Part shown: one piece after another, positions 1 through 10,554 of the stretch
Position numbering within the stretch: the first letter of the stretch is position 1
Layout: every line of letters starts with the position of its first letter
From: Verrucomicrobiota bacterium
GTDB lineage: Bacteria; Verrucomicrobiota; Verrucomicrobiia; Limisphaerales; CAIMTB01
Assembly: GCA_963205105.1 (NCBI GenBank)
Contig: CAUJJW010000038.1
Coordinates: forward strand, 1-57,046
Direction of reading: 5' to 3'
Length of the DNA: 57,046 bases
Program-made: the position numbers and the translations under genes
The notes under the pieces: model-generated
Seen by the model: the letters and a program-made list of their open reading frames with translations, nothing else
What the model was told of the DNA's origin: nothing
The model's database searches: none

Positions 1-2
1 AC

Positions 3-947
3 GAGAACCTCCCCACCTTCGTCGTCCTTCCCGATCACCGTGGGTTTGCCTCCAACGGCACCAAGAACTGGGACAGCGCCTTCCTGCCCGCCCAGCACCA
101 GGGCGTCGTCATCTACCCGGGCACCGACCGGCCCATCGACCATCTGTTCCCTCCCCCGGCCGACTACCTGACGCCCGCTTCCGAACAGGACGGCCGAGAG
201 GTGCTGCTCCGCCTGAACCGCGAACACGCCGCCACACGGGAAGGCGAAGCACGTTTGGACGCCCGCATCCGTGCCTACGAACTGGCCGCGCGCATGCAGC
301 TGGCCGCGCCCGAGGCCATGGATCTTTCCAAGGAACCCGACCACATCCTCAAGCTCTACGGCCTCGATCATGGCCGCAGTTCCTTCGACAAAGAGATCAA
401 CGCTCTCGAGGAAACCGACATCTTCGGCCGCAAATGCCTCGTCGCCCGCCGTCTGTTGGAACGCGGAGTCCGTTACGTGCAGATCTGGTCCGGCAACGAC
501 AATGGTTTCCCCCGACGCAATTGGGATTCCCACGAGGACGTCGAACGGGATCACGGTCCCCTGGCGTCCGGCATGGCCCGTGGCACCGCCGCCCTGATCC
601 AGGACCTCAAACAGCGAGGTCTGCTCGACGACACCATCGTGCTGTGGAGCACCGAGTTCGGCCGCATGCCCAGCACCCAGGGCGGCAAAGGGCGCGACCA
701 TAACCCCTATTGCTTCACCACCTGGATGGCCGGTGGCGGCATCCGAGGCGGCGTCTCCTACGGACCCAGCGATGCCTGGGGTTACAAGCCGGCCGATCGC
801 AAGAACCCGACCGAGATCTACGACGTCCACGCCACCATGCTCCACCTCCTGGGCATCGATCACACCCAGCTCACCTACCGGAGCAACGGCATCGATCGCC
901 GCCTCACCGACGTCCACGGCCGCGTGCTTGAACCGCTGGTTGCGTGA
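3..947 (+). CDS. DUF1501 domain protein (C-terminal part, 5' end outside window)
   Basis: The reading frame is open from the left edge, so the gene starts upstream of the window; about 314 residues are visible. Seen: a VVLPDHRG segment, the later SGNDNGF and DSHEDVERDHG segments, the alkaline-phosphatase-superfamily-like stretch WSTEFGRMPSTQGGKGRDHN, and an ending LTYRSNGIDRRLTDVHGRVL. This is the pattern of DUF1501 proteins, which are abundant in planctomycetes and verrucomicrobia, are related to sulfatases, are usually Tat-exported, and are often encoded next to a DUF1549/DUF1553 cytochrome-like partner (which would lie outside this window). The substrate is unknown. The family call is firm; a catalytic role is inferred only from the superfamily. 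Confidence 0.9.
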   Translation, partial: ENLPTFVVLPDHRGFASNGTKNWDSAFLPAQHQGVVIYPGTDRPIDHLFPPPADYLTPASEQDGREVLLRLNREHAATREGEARLDARIRAYELAARMQLAAPEAMDLSKEPDHILKLYGLDHGRSSFDKEINALEETDIFGRKCLVARRLLERGVRYVQIWSGNDNGFPRRNWDSHEDVERDHGPLASGMARGTAALIQDLKQRGLLDDTIVLWSTEFGRMPSTQGGKGRDHNPYCFTTWMAGGGIRGGVSYGPSDAWGYKPADRKNPTEIYDVHATMLHLLGIDHTQLTYRSNGIDRRLTDVHGRVLEPLVA

Positions 948-956
948 GTCCCCGCT

Positions 957-1448
957 TCAATGGGTCGGCAGCCGAAGTTCGATCCCATAGTCGGGTGCCA
1001 AATCGATCAGTTTCGCGATGTCCTCGTGCGTCACCGGCAAAGCCGGTGCGTCAAAGGAAGGCAACGGGTGCCCGAAAGCCATCATGAACCGATCGAACCC
1101 GGCCGGCGTGGTCAGGATCATCATTCGCGCCTCCGTCAGCCCCTCGTTCTTGAAGGCATGCACTGTCCCGCGCGGGATTTGCACAAACGCGCCCACGCCC
1201 GCCGCGACCTTCCGATCCGCCACCCAGACGGTCACTTCCCCGGCGAGAACGAAGAATGACTCCTCCTCGCGTGTGTGAACGTGAGGCGGAGGTCCTCCAC
1301 CCGGACTGATCCGCGCCTCAAACAAGGCGTACGCGCCACCCGTCTGCTCGCCCCCGGCCAACAGCCGGTACACATCGCCCACCGCCGAGAAAACCCGCCC
1401 TTCCTGGGCACCGGCCACGATGATCTCGGACGCAATCGGATTGGACAT
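957..1448 (-). CDS. cupin-domain protein
   Basis: A small single-domain cupin of 163 residues. The first cupin motif is visible as HVHTREEESFFVLAGEV (H-x-H-x3-E-x6-G), and the second as a GAFVQIPRGTVHAF segment, so the three His and one Glu of a metal site are present. The start is placed at MSNPIASEI; an upstream in-frame ATG 48 bases earlier would add a basic segment with no similarity to the fold. No signal peptide is seen, so it is probably cytosolic. Cupins of this type include dioxygenases, isomerases and ligand sensors, and nothing nearby fixes the substrate. The gene is convergent with the DUF1501 gene, nine bases apart. Confidence 0.85.
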   Translation of the reverse strand: MSNPIASEIIVAGAQEGRVFSAVGDVYRLLAGGEQTGGAYALFEARISPGGGPPPHVHTREEESFFVLAGEVTVWVADRKVAAGVGAFVQIPRGTVHAFKNEGLTEARMMILTTPAGFDRFMMAFGHPLPSFDAPALPVTHEDIAKLIDLAPDYGIELRLPTH

Positions 1449-1572
1449 GCCGCGCAGCGTGGCCGACTTGCGCCGTCCAACGCAATCCGCGGACACCCTG
1501 CCCCGTGCCGCCTCGCGGATTCACAGGGCTCGAGCCGGCCAACGGCACCCAAGCACACCCGCAGCCGCCAGC

Positions 1573-4500
1573 CTATTGGCGCGCCCGGAAGAACCGACGC
1601 CCTTCCGGCATCGCGTGCGTCACGAACGGGCTGGTCGCCCCCGGAACGTCCTCCCAGGGACCCTGCACGTTCACGGACCACTGCAACACGCCGGTGTACA
1701 TCACCCGGATCGTCATGCCTTCCAGCGTGATCGCCACAGGCCCAACTCCGCCAACCACCAGCGTTCCCGTGTCAGGCATCGCCGGTGCCGCCTCGGTGTT
1801 GCCCGCGGCATCGCGCGCCACGCTGTAGAACCGGTACTGCGATCCGGAGACTCCCGAGAACCGGGCCGAGGTTTCCGGCGTGGCCAGCAGCCAGGCCAGG
1901 TACGGACCGTCATCCTGGGAGGTGTAGATGTCATACGACGCAATGCCGGAGCCTCCCGCCGCGTCGTTGCCCGTCCAACTCACCGTGGTCTCCCCTTCAA
2001 CTTCCACCGGCATGGACACCATCGCACTCGACGGCGCCAAGCCATCGATCGTGTTGGTGACCCACGGCGTCAGAATCGGAGGATTCGCCCCGTAGGTCGG
2101 ATCAAAAATGATCACTGCCCGGTTTGTGATGGTCGTTCCATCCGTCAGGTCGGGACGGCTCCGAACCACATAGGTCAATGAGCCCTCACCCCGATGGCTC
2201 GCGTCATTGGGCGGCAGAAAACCCGCGAAAGGATCTTCCGGCAAATCGCCCGTTGCCGTGTCCAGCGATCGCATCAGCCACTCGATCCGGCCGGTGTCGG
2301 GCTGGAAAGTGACGTTCACCGACACCGGGTAGGGATCGGTGCCCACCTGCGTCGTGGTCGTGTACCGCTGCAACCCCGAAGGCACGAGAACGCGGGCGTC
2401 ATTGAAAGCAATGGTCTTCAGCTCGAACGTCGACCAATCGAGCTTGGGATCCAGCTGGTCCACCACGAGCACTTCCTGCGCCGCCGCCGCCGCGTTCGTC
2501 TTGTTCTCGAACACGATCTCGAAGGGCAGCATCTGGCCTGGCTGCACCCAATGTTCCGGCCCGGCACCCGACTTGGTGTATTTGTCGTTGGGATCCACGC
2601 TTCCCACGATGTTAAGAATCGATTGCGCCCACCGCTGATAAGGAAGGTTCAGCAATCGCCGACGGAACTCCTGTTCGAAGCCGGCCGGGTCGTTCCAGGG
2701 TTTGCCTTCCAAACTCGCGCCCGTGGGATTGGTCAGCACCGGGCTCTGTCGATGCTTCTCCACCGCCTCCTTCTTGTACTCATGGGTGACTGTGGCCTGG
2801 GTCAGCTCGAAGGAGAACCCGAGCCCGCGACACTTCCGCAGCTGCCCCTTGAATCGGGTGATCATCGGACTGCCCGCCGAGGTCGACCAGGCAACACGAT
2901 CCTTCTGAGTGGCGGCGAAGCCGACAAACGTCGTGTTGGCCGGCCCAACGCCCTCGTTGAAGGCCTCCGAATGACAGGAGTTGTTGATGAAATACGTGGT
3001 GCCGGCGCCGACGTCGTCGATGGCCTTGGTGAAGGCCGTCGGCGACACCGCCCCGCCGTTCGCCACCAGCCAGCCGGTGCCTTGGTCGGTGCGTCCCCCG
3101 TGACCGCTGTACGCAATCACCAGGTTGTCGTCGGCATCGACCTTGCCCTGGAACTTCCGGATCTCGGCCAGGATGTTGTCCCTCGTCCACGTGCCCGGTT
3201 CGTTGGTCGAATCGTGAGCACCGGTGATCTGACTGTCCGGAACTCGCAGGTCCTGGCGCGCATAGGTCTGCAGATCCAGTTGATCCGCCTTCACGGTCGG
3301 TGTGTCCCCCGCTCCCACACCCGCCGCCCGGCTCAGCGAGTAGTCCTCCATCGTAATGATCACCCACCAGGTCCGGCGGATACCGTCACCGGGAATCTTC
3401 TTCGGCGCACCGTGCAACGAGGGCGAATCCGCTTCCGCCTCCCAGGCTGGCGGAATCTCGATGATCGGCATCGCGATGGGTGTCGTCTCGGGTTCATCGC
3501 CGAACAGCCAGCGCCCATTCACATTCCCCAGGTATGTGTAACGAAGCGGACTGGTTCGAATCTCATCCAGATCCTTGCCCAACAGCGCAGCGTAGTCGGA
3601 CACGTTCGCGCCCAGTCGCTGCGACAACGTGCCCAACATCGTCCCCCACGCGCCTGCGTTGGCGCCCGTCGGTGCCGGCAGGGAGGTCCAATCGAACGGG
3701 CTCGCGTCCGCCATCCATTGTTCGCCCGTGATCACATCCAACACGACCGTCATGGGACCCGAAGCCTTTAACCGCACTTCGACCGTCACTTCCTGACCCG
3801 GCCCCAATGTCGGCAACAGCACGTCCGGGTTCAGCGCCAGGAAGGTGAAGGCATCCGCCCAGTTCAAAGTGCTGTCATAGAGCCGAATCTCCGTCGCTCC
3901 CGGCGCCGAAAACCGCAGCATCGGCAGCCGCACATCCACCAGCCCGCGATTCCCATAGGTCACCTGCCAGGTCGTCATCCGACCCGCCCGGGTCGTCGCC
4001 GGACCCGCCAGGTCCGCATAGAAATCCGCCGTTCCGCCCTCGACCACTTCCAGCGCCTGCGGTTGGGAGACGCCCAAGCCATCCAGGTTCGCCGACAGCG
4101 TCGCGATTCCTGGCGGCAGGCCCTTCAGGTCAAATGTCGCGAACGCCCGGCCTTCCTGCCGAAGACTCACCACGTCCGCCGTTCGTTGGGTCTGCCCCAC
4201 GGACAGCGTGAAGAGGGTTCGTGTCTGAAAACCCGAACCCAGGATTTCCAGCGTCACGCGCCCTGCATTGCCCACCCGCGTCTGGCGGATGGATTCAATC
4301 GCGAACGGCGCCGTCGATGCCTGGATCTGGAAGGCCTCCGGCGGCCCCTCCAGCACCCGTCCCACCGCCAGCACGTAGAACGTGTTGGTGGTCCCCGCAG
4401 CGCCCGTCCCCGACACCACCACCGAAGTGTCCGCCACCCCGAATTCCCGCTGCCGCGAGGTGTAGACCGCCGGCGTCGGCACGAACCCACGACCCACGTA

Positions 4501-7500
4501 GAGTTCCGTGATTCCGGACACTGCGGACAGATCCAGGCGCACGAGAACGTCCTTACCCGCTGGGGCCGAACACTGGAACCACTGGCTTTCTTCAACAGCC
4601 CCGAACGCCGCAGACACCGCAGGCCCATCGACAACCAGGCCCGGCACTTCGAGCGTCGTCGATGCCGTCGACGCACCTTCGTTGTTGGCCACATTCGCGC
4701 CTTCGAAGACATCGCCACGGCTGTTGCCTTCCACCACCCACGCATAGTCGCCCAGCACGCCGCCGGGCACCCGTACGTCAGCTTCCACCACCCGGCTTTG
4801 ACCGGGCCCGAGCGTCACGGTTCGACCCACAAGCGCTTCACCCGCCAGGAGCCGCTCGCCACCCGACATGGACCGCAGGTAAATCGCGTCATGCCACGGA
4901 CCGCTGAAGGGTTCGGCCCCGCGATTGGCCACCACCCACGTGACCCGTGCCATTTCCCCTGCGACCACCCGGGAAGGTCCCTCCACCGCCACCACCATCA
5001 CGTCGATGGCCGACGGTGCGTCTTCGACAAACTCATACGCGCCCAAATCCGGGACCGCCCCATTCCCCGCCGGCGTGCCGGTGTTCGCGGACCGCGGATC
5101 GTCATAACGCGGTGAACCGGCCATATCCCGCACCGACGCCACCGCGCCTTCCCCGGCATCAATGCCAGGTGAGGCATGTCGCAACCGGAAATTATCCGTC
5201 GCCGGATCCTTGAAGAGGGGTTCCACGGACAGATTCCCCTGCGTGCCCGTCCGATCGCTCAAACCATTGTAATTCCCGCGCCGGGCGTCGGGATTCCAAA
5301 CGTTACAGCTGGTGACCACTGCCACCCCGCTGCCGAGGTCGTGCTCGATGCCGACATCGATCGAGCGCGAGATGATCGAGTTCCGAATGTTCAGCTGCCC
5401 CACATGTTCGAGCAGACCAATGCGGTTCTCATCCAGTGTGCAATGAATCACGTCCATCTCGCCCACTGCCGTCAGCCCTCGATCGCACCGGAGCACGAGA
5501 CAGTTCTCGAAGCGCGTGCGCCCATAACAAAACGCACCGTCTTTCAGGGCGTCCGCAATCACCGAGTTCCGGACGGTCAGCGGTCCGCCGAGCGCTTCAA
5601 TCACGCCGCCCGCACCCCATGGATTACCCACTGAATTGCCGCCATACCGGATGATCGCATGATCCAGCGTCGCCGTGCTGCCGTCCTCGAAGCGCAGACT
5701 TCTCCAGTCGCCCGCGGCAGGAACACTGCGGGTTCCGTCGTCACTCGAATCCCCACCCCAGGTGTCGTCGCGCAACGAGGTGAACACCGCGGGCTGCGCC
5801 ACGCTGCCCGCAACCAAGAGGTTGCCGCCCGCCCGCACATCGATGCCTCGCCCGGAGGCGAATTTCACCAGCGCCCCGGCCTCGATCCGCAGGGTCACTC
5901 CCGACGGCACCACCACGTCGTCCCCAATCTCACGCAGCGAATCCCCCGTCCACGTTTCATCGCCCACCAGCATCCCGCCGTAGGTTTGGCTGTGATACCG
6001 AAGCCGCATGGACTCAGACGCCGGCAACGCCGCGCCCGCACCCACTTGAAGTCGCCAACTGCCCGGCACCGGCCTCGACTCGGAACCGTCCTGATTGGAA
6101 TCGCCGCCAACCGAATCATCGAGGAACGAGGTCAAGGTCACGGGCTGAACCGAAGTTCCTTCCGCCAACAGGGCTGCACCAGCGTCGAGGCGAAACCGGA
6201 TTCCCGGCAGGAACTTGACGACCGTTCCAGCCGGCAAAGCCAGACTCGCACCTGACAACAGTGAGAGGTCCCTCCCCACCGCATGCACTCGGGCAGGATC
6301 CCAGGTTTCGTTCCCCGTGATGACGCCCCCATGCCAGACCACGGCGTTGTTCACCATCACCGAGCGCGTGCTCTCTGCCAGCACCGAACCCGCGGCACCC
6401 CGTGCCACCAAACGAATCGCGTAGCGCCCATCCCCCACCCGGGTGGTGTCCCAAGCCACCGATGCGGCCGTCTCCGTGGTCACCGTTCCGATGGGTGACG
6501 ACACCCCGTCCCGCCAGGCATCGAAGGTGATCTGAACTGGTCCCGTTTCACCCAGCAGAATCGCCGCTTCAATCGCCACCACGCCGTTCACCCAGCCTTC
6601 GTGCGGCGCCAGCCAGAGAATGCGATCCGGCACGCTACGATGCAGGGTGCCGTCCGCGCCCTTCGCCGATCCGCCCGCTCCGGCAACGTCGATCGTTCCT
6701 GTGAAGGTTTCGCTCGCGCGATACAGCGCGATTCTCCCGCCGGATCCACCGCCACCATCCACCCACTCGCCCGCTCCCCCTTTTGCCAGCACCACACCGC
6801 CGCCAGCCAGGGTGCGGGCGCCCAACAGAATGCTTCCGCCAGCGCCGCCGCCGGAATTGTTCGCCACGCCATTCAACCCGTTCGCGGTGATTGCACCATC
6901 CACCGCCAGGGTTCCGCCGGCGAGAATTCGAATCGCCCCACCGCCGTGACCGCCAGGGCCACCGTCACCGGACCCGCCCTGGCTTCCCCAGGTGCTGGGC
7001 TCTTGCAGCGATCCATACGCCGCCCCTCCCGTCAGCCCGGTGGCGCTGGTTCCGCCGACACCTCCGTGACCTGCTCCGCTTCCCGCCCAGACCCGTTGCC
7101 CGCCCCCGCCCGGGCCTGCGTCACCCGCCACGGGATAGCCGCGGCCGTCGACGTTCACGGAGCCTGCGATGTTCACATCACGCAGCGCCACCACGCTCAC
7201 ATAGGGATCGCCCTTCAAGTGGGTGAGGATCGCATTGGTGGCCAAGTCCAGCCGACCGACAACCAGGGCAGGATCGCCGTAAACCTGCGCGCGTTGGGAA
7301 ACCGTCAGGTCGAATGCTTCCTCGGTGACCAACCGCGTGTAGGCACCCCACACGTCCCCGTTCTCAATCAGCAATCGCCCCACGGCTTCATCGCCCGTCC
7401 GTCGGTACACGGTCCCGGCACCACCCGGCTGATGTCCGGACCCACCGCCTCGAGCCTGGGTGATCCCGTCGAATGCTTCGGAACCCAGGTACAAGGCCAC

Positions 7501-10500
7501 CCGACCGCCGCCGCCTCCACCGCCGTCCACCCATTCGCCATTCCCGCCGTTCGCCGTGATCGAGCCCGCGCCGACCAACTTCTCCGCGGTGATCCAGATG
7601 CTGCCGCCGGCTCCACCACCCTGGTTGTTGTACCAGGCACCGGTTCCATTGGCTTCCACCACACCTTCCACGCGAAGCGTGCCCGCCACCACCAACCGGA
7701 TGGCGCCACCTCCCGGACTCCGTGCATTGCGCGGACCATCCCCGGCACCACCGCTGCTGCCGAAATCGGCCGGCTCCAGCACCGAGCCATAACCGACGCC
7801 GCCGGTGGTGTCGCCGGGCCAGGCAATGCCGCCGCTGCCGCCGTAGGCGCCGCCACCGCCGCAGTAGGTGCCCGTCGAACCGGCACCTCGCCCCGGGTCA
7901 TTGCCCACGGGATAACCTTTGCCGCCCACCGAAAGGCGCGCGCCCGCTTCCACCGTCAGATCACCACGAACGGTCAAGGTCAGTCCGGATTGCCCGTTGG
8001 TGTGGGTCAGCACCGAGTTTCCCCGGAGCACCAGGCTCTCCAGAGTCTGCGGACGCGTCGGAAACATGGTGGTGCCCCCGGCCAGGACCAACCGGGTGCC
8101 CGAAGGAACGTCCAGAGGACTGAGCGTCCCCGCCCCGCCGCCATTGTCGAACACCAGTTCACCCCCGGTTTCGTTGCCGATCCGCGTGTAGATCGTGCCC
8201 GAGCCGCCGATTGCGCTCCCGCCCGAACCCTTGGCCTCGATGGATCCGCTGAACGAGCGTTGCCCCAGGTAGAGCGCGATTCTTCCACCAGCGCCACCGC
8301 CGCCGTCCACCCATTCGCCCGTGCCGCCATTGACCGAAATCAGCCCCGATCCCGCCAGGGATCCCGCGGTGACAAAAATGCTCCCGCCTGCGCCACCACC
8401 CGCGTTGTTGACGCTGGTTCCCAGTCCCAGCGATGTCAGCCGCCCGTCCACCTGAAGCTGATGAGCCACGACCAACCGCAACACGCCACCGCCGGCGGCT
8501 CCCGGCCCGCTGTCGGAAAACCCGCCCTGACTGCCCGACGTGAGCGGCTCCAGAATAGAGCCGTACGCCCAACCACCGTCGGCGCCCGACGCGCTCCTTC
8601 CGCCGACACCCCCATGCCCCCCGCCTGATCCCCCCCAGGCAACACGGACACCTGCGCCTAGGCCTGGCGTGCCGTCACCCGGATGCCCACGCCCATCGGC
8701 ATGGACCGATCCACCCTCGTCGATCCGCAGGTTGTTGAGCACCTGGATTTCGGCCTTCGAATGCACCGCCAACGGGCTGACCACGGCCGTGGCGCCTACG
8801 AACAAATCCTGCAACACCAGGTTGGTGGAGGGGAAACCGGAAGCCGCCCCGGCCAGCTCGAGCTGGTACGCTGAAGGTGATTCCAAGGGAGTTTCATTCC
8901 CGCGGGTGCCGCCGTTGTGCACCAGCACGTGTCCGAAGGCGGAACCCGTCTTGCGCGTGTAAATCGTTCCTGCACCACCCCGCTGACTGCCTCCTCCGCC
9001 ATACGCCTGCATCGATCCGGAGAAGGTGTTCTCGGCGAAATACAGGGCCAGCCGTCCGCCGGCGCCACCACCGCCATCCACCCATTCCCCGGCACCACCA
9101 TCGACCGAGATCAGACCAGCGCCCGACAAGGTTCCCACGGTCAGCCAGAGACTGCCGCCGGCGCCGCCGCCTGCATTGTTGACCGGCCCGGCAGCGGAAC
9201 CATTGGCGCTCAATCGGCCGTCCTTCTCCACCGTCAGCCGCCCTCCCACCACCAACCGGATCGCGCCACCGCCCGCGGCGCCCTGGCCTCCGTTGCTGTC
9301 ACCGCCCTGGCTGCCCCAGGAAGCCGGTTCCAAAACCGAACCATGGTGGAAACCACCCACGCCGCCATCCGCGGCAATGCCTCCCCACCCGCCGTGACCG
9401 CCGCCCGAACCGGCCCAATCCTTCCGCACGCCACCTCCCGGCCCGCGATCGTCGCCGAACGGATATCCCCTGCCGTCGGCATGGATGGCTCCGCCCGCCG
9501 CGATATCCAAGTCGCCCGAGGTTCGGACTTCGAGCTGTGACTGGCCGGTGCGGTGCATCAGCACGGCATCCCGTCCGACCTCGAGACGGTTCAACACCCA
9601 TGGGCCTTCCGCGTAGCACACCGCGTTGCTCACCACGTGCGCCCGGAACGGCTTCGGCGAGGTGACCAGGGTCACATTGCCCCAGGTACCGCCGTTGCTG
9701 ATCCAAAGGTCGCCTATCGTGTCACGGCCTCCCTCGAGATAAACGGTGCCTGCGCCTCCCAACTCCTTGCCCCCACCGCCATAGGCGGTGATGCCACCGG
9801 CGAACTCGTTTGCCCCGAGATACAGGGCGATGCGCCCTCCACTTCCGCCACCGCCATCCACCCATTCACCCCGGCCGCCATTCACCGAAATCACTCCCGT
9901 TCCCGCCAATACCCCCGCCGTCACCCACAGACTTCCACCGGCGCCACCCGCGGCATTGTTGACGGAGGTGCCGCTTCCTTCCGCAGCCAGTCGGCCGTCC
10001 ACCAGCAAGCGGCCGTTCACCACCAAACGCAGGGCTCCACCTCCGGGGGCACCAGGCCCACCGTTGCCATCACCGCCCTGACTCCCGAGCGCCGCCGGCT
10101 CCAACACTGAGCCGTACGGCGCTCCGCCTTCCGCGCCGTTCGCGCTGTGCCCGCCCCAGCCGCCATGGCCGGCTCCCGTTCCGACCCAATCGGCCCGCTG
10201 ACCGGTTCCCGGCCCACGATCCGCGCCCACCGGGTAGCCTTTCCCATCCAGCTCAATCGCCGACCCGGCCTCGATGACAAGATCGCCCGTCACTCGCAGC
10301 GTCGCTCCAGCCACCCCGGGTGGGTGGGTCAACTTGCCACCGCGGGTGATCCTCAGGCTCGCGAACTCATGCGCGCCCGACAGGGTCAAGGTGGCGCCAT
10401 CCAGGACCACGGATTCCCCGGCAAGGCTGGTGTCAGATGCAGTCAGATCGCGCGACTCCGTGAGGATCACCTCGGTGTGACCGGTGAAGTCCATCAGCCC

Positions 10501-10554
10501 GGCCAGAACGACGGTGAGCGTCAGGCAATGCTTCCAAGTCCAGTGGGATTTCAT
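1573..10554 (-). CDS. giant secreted repeat protein with caspase-like domain
   Basis: About 2993 residues. The start MKSHWTWKH is chosen because it gives a signal peptide (basic start, hydrophobic core, cut near residue 27) and has GAGGA 9-13 bases upstream; the longer frame would add 43 unrelated residues. Order of regions, approximate: five glycine-rich repeats of about 230 residues (100-1305), each with GEWVDGGGG-type and NNAGGGAGGS-type cores; an Ig-like region; a right-handed beta-helix region (1410-1800); a CARDB-like domain (about 1850-1960); a PPC-like domain; a second CARDB-like stretch; a clan-CD peptidase domain with His2485 in AYSGHGG and Cys2527 in NNSCHS; a DUF11-like segment following SVDPNDKYT; an FN3-like domain; and a C-terminal GPWEDVPG...FFRARQ module common in verrucomicrobial secreted proteins. 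Probably a cell-surface or exported protein. The peptidase role is inferred from the dyad; no partner is encoded beside it. Confidence 0.88.
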   Translation of the reverse strand: MKSHWTWKHCLTLTVVLAGLMDFTGHTEVILTESRDLTASDTSLAGESVVLDGATLTLSGAHEFASLRITRGGKLTHPPGVAGATLRVTGDLVIEAGSAIELDGKGYPVGADRGPGTGQRADWVGTGAGHGGWGGHSANGAEGGAPYGSVLEPAALGSQGGDGNGGPGAPGGGALRLVVNGRLLVDGRLAAEGSGTSVNNAAGGAGGSLWVTAGVLAGTGVISVNGGRGEWVDGGGGSGGRIALYLGANEFAGGITAYGGGGKELGGAGTVYLEGGRDTIGDLWISNGGTWGNVTLVTSPKPFRAHVVSNAVCYAEGPWVLNRLEVGRDAVLMHRTGQSQLEVRTSGDLDIAAGGAIHADGRGYPFGDDRGPGGGVRKDWAGSGGGHGGWGGIAADGGVGGFHHGSVLEPASWGSQGGDSNGGQGAAGGGAIRLVVGGRLTVEKDGRLSANGSAAGPVNNAGGGAGGSLWLTVGTLSGAGLISVDGGAGEWVDGGGGAGGRLALYFAENTFSGSMQAYGGGGSQRGGAGTIYTRKTGSAFGHVLVHNGGTRGNETPLESPSAYQLELAGAASGFPSTNLVLQDLFVGATAVVSPLAVHSKAEIQVLNNLRIDEGGSVHADGRGHPGDGTPGLGAGVRVAWGGSGGGHGGVGGRSASGADGGWAYGSILEPLTSGSQGGFSDSGPGAAGGGVLRLVVAHQLQVDGRLTSLGLGTSVNNAGGGAGGSIFVTAGSLAGSGLISVNGGTGEWVDGGGGAGGRIALYLGQRSFSGSIEAKGSGGSAIGGSGTIYTRIGNETGGELVFDNGGGAGTLSPLDVPSGTRLVLAGGTTMFPTRPQTLESLVLRGNSVLTHTNGQSGLTLTVRGDLTVEAGARLSVGGKGYPVGNDPGRGAGSTGTYCGGGGAYGGSGGIAWPGDTTGGVGYGSVLEPADFGSSGGAGDGPRNARSPGGGAIRLVVAGTLRVEGVVEANGTGAWYNNQGGGAGGSIWITAEKLVGAGSITANGGNGEWVDGGGGGGGRVALYLGSEAFDGITQARGGGSGHQPGGAGTVYRRTGDEAVGRLLIENGDVWGAYTRLVTEEAFDLTVSQRAQVYGDPALVVGRLDLATNAILTHLKGDPYVSVVALRDVNIAGSVNVDGRGYPVAGDAGPGGGGQRVWAGSGAGHGGVGGTSATGLTGGAAYGSLQEPSTWGSQGGSGDGGPGGHGGGAIRILAGGTLAVDGAITANGLNGVANNSGGGAGGSILLGARTLAGGGVVLAKGGAGEWVDGGGGSGGRIALYRASETFTGTIDVAGAGGSAKGADGTLHRSVPDRILWLAPHEGWVNGVVAIEAAILLGETGPVQITFDAWRDGVSSPIGTVTTETAASVAWDTTRVGDGRYAIRLVARGAAGSVLAESTRSVMVNNAVVWHGGVITGNETWDPARVHAVGRDLSLLSGASLALPAGTVVKFLPGIRFRLDAGAALLAEGTSVQPVTLTSFLDDSVGGDSNQDGSESRPVPGSWRLQVGAGAALPASESMRLRYHSQTYGGMLVGDETWTGDSLREIGDDVVVPSGVTLRIEAGALVKFASGRGIDVRAGGNLLVAGSVAQPAVFTSLRDDTWGGDSSDDGTRSVPAAGDWRSLRFEDGSTATLDHAIIRYGGNSVGNPWGAGGVIEALGGPLTVRNSVIADALKDGAFCYGRTRFENCLVLRCDRGLTAVGEMDVIHCTLDENRIGLLEHVGQLNIRNSIISRSIDVGIEHDLGSGVAVVTSCNVWNPDARRGNYNGLSDRTGTQGNLSVEPLFKDPATDNFRLRHASPGIDAGEGAVASVRDMAGSPRYDDPRSANTGTPAGNGAVPDLGAYEFVEDAPSAIDVMVVAVEGPSRVVAGEMARVTWVVANRGAEPFSGPWHDAIYLRSMSGGERLLAGEALVGRTVTLGPGQSRVVEADVRVPGGVLGDYAWVVEGNSRGDVFEGANVANNEGASTASTTLEVPGLVVDGPAVSAAFGAVEESQWFQCSAPAGKDVLVRLDLSAVSGITELYVGRGFVPTPAVYTSRQREFGVADTSVVVSGTGAAGTTNTFYVLAVGRVLEGPPEAFQIQASTAPFAIESIRQTRVGNAGRVTLEILGSGFQTRTLFTLSVGQTQRTADVVSLRQEGRAFATFDLKGLPPGIATLSANLDGLGVSQPQALEVVEGGTADFYADLAGPATTRAGRMTTWQVTYGNRGLVDVRLPMLRFSAPGATEIRLYDSTLNWADAFTFLALNPDVLLPTLGPGQEVTVEVRLKASGPMTVVLDVITGEQWMADASPFDWTSLPAPTGANAGAWGTMLGTLSQRLGANVSDYAALLGKDLDEIRTSPLRYTYLGNVNGRWLFGDEPETTPIAMPIIEIPPAWEAEADSPSLHGAPKKIPGDGIRRTWWVIITMEDYSLSRAAGVGAGDTPTVKADQLDLQTYARQDLRVPDSQITGAHDSTNEPGTWTRDNILAEIRKFQGKVDADDNLVIAYSGHGGRTDQGTGWLVANGGAVSPTAFTKAIDDVGAGTTYFINNSCHSEAFNEGVGPANTTFVGFAATQKDRVAWSTSAGSPMITRFKGQLRKCRGLGFSFELTQATVTHEYKKEAVEKHRQSPVLTNPTGASLEGKPWNDPAGFEQEFRRRLLNLPYQRWAQSILNIVGSVDPNDKYTKSGAGPEHWVQPGQMLPFEIVFENKTNAAAAAQEVLVVDQLDPKLDWSTFELKTIAFNDARVLVPSGLQRYTTTTQVGTDPYPVSVNVTFQPDTGRIEWLMRSLDTATGDLPEDPFAGFLPPNDASHRGEGSLTYVVRSRPDLTDGTTITNRAVIIFDPTYGANPPILTPWVTNTIDGLAPSSAMVSMPVEVEGETTVSWTGNDAAGGSGIASYDIYTSQDDGPYLAWLLATPETSARFSGVSGSQYRFYSVARDAAGNTEAAPAMPDTGTLVVGGVGPVAITLEGMTIRVMYTGVLQWSVNVQGPWEDVPGATSPFVTHAMPEGRRFFRARQ

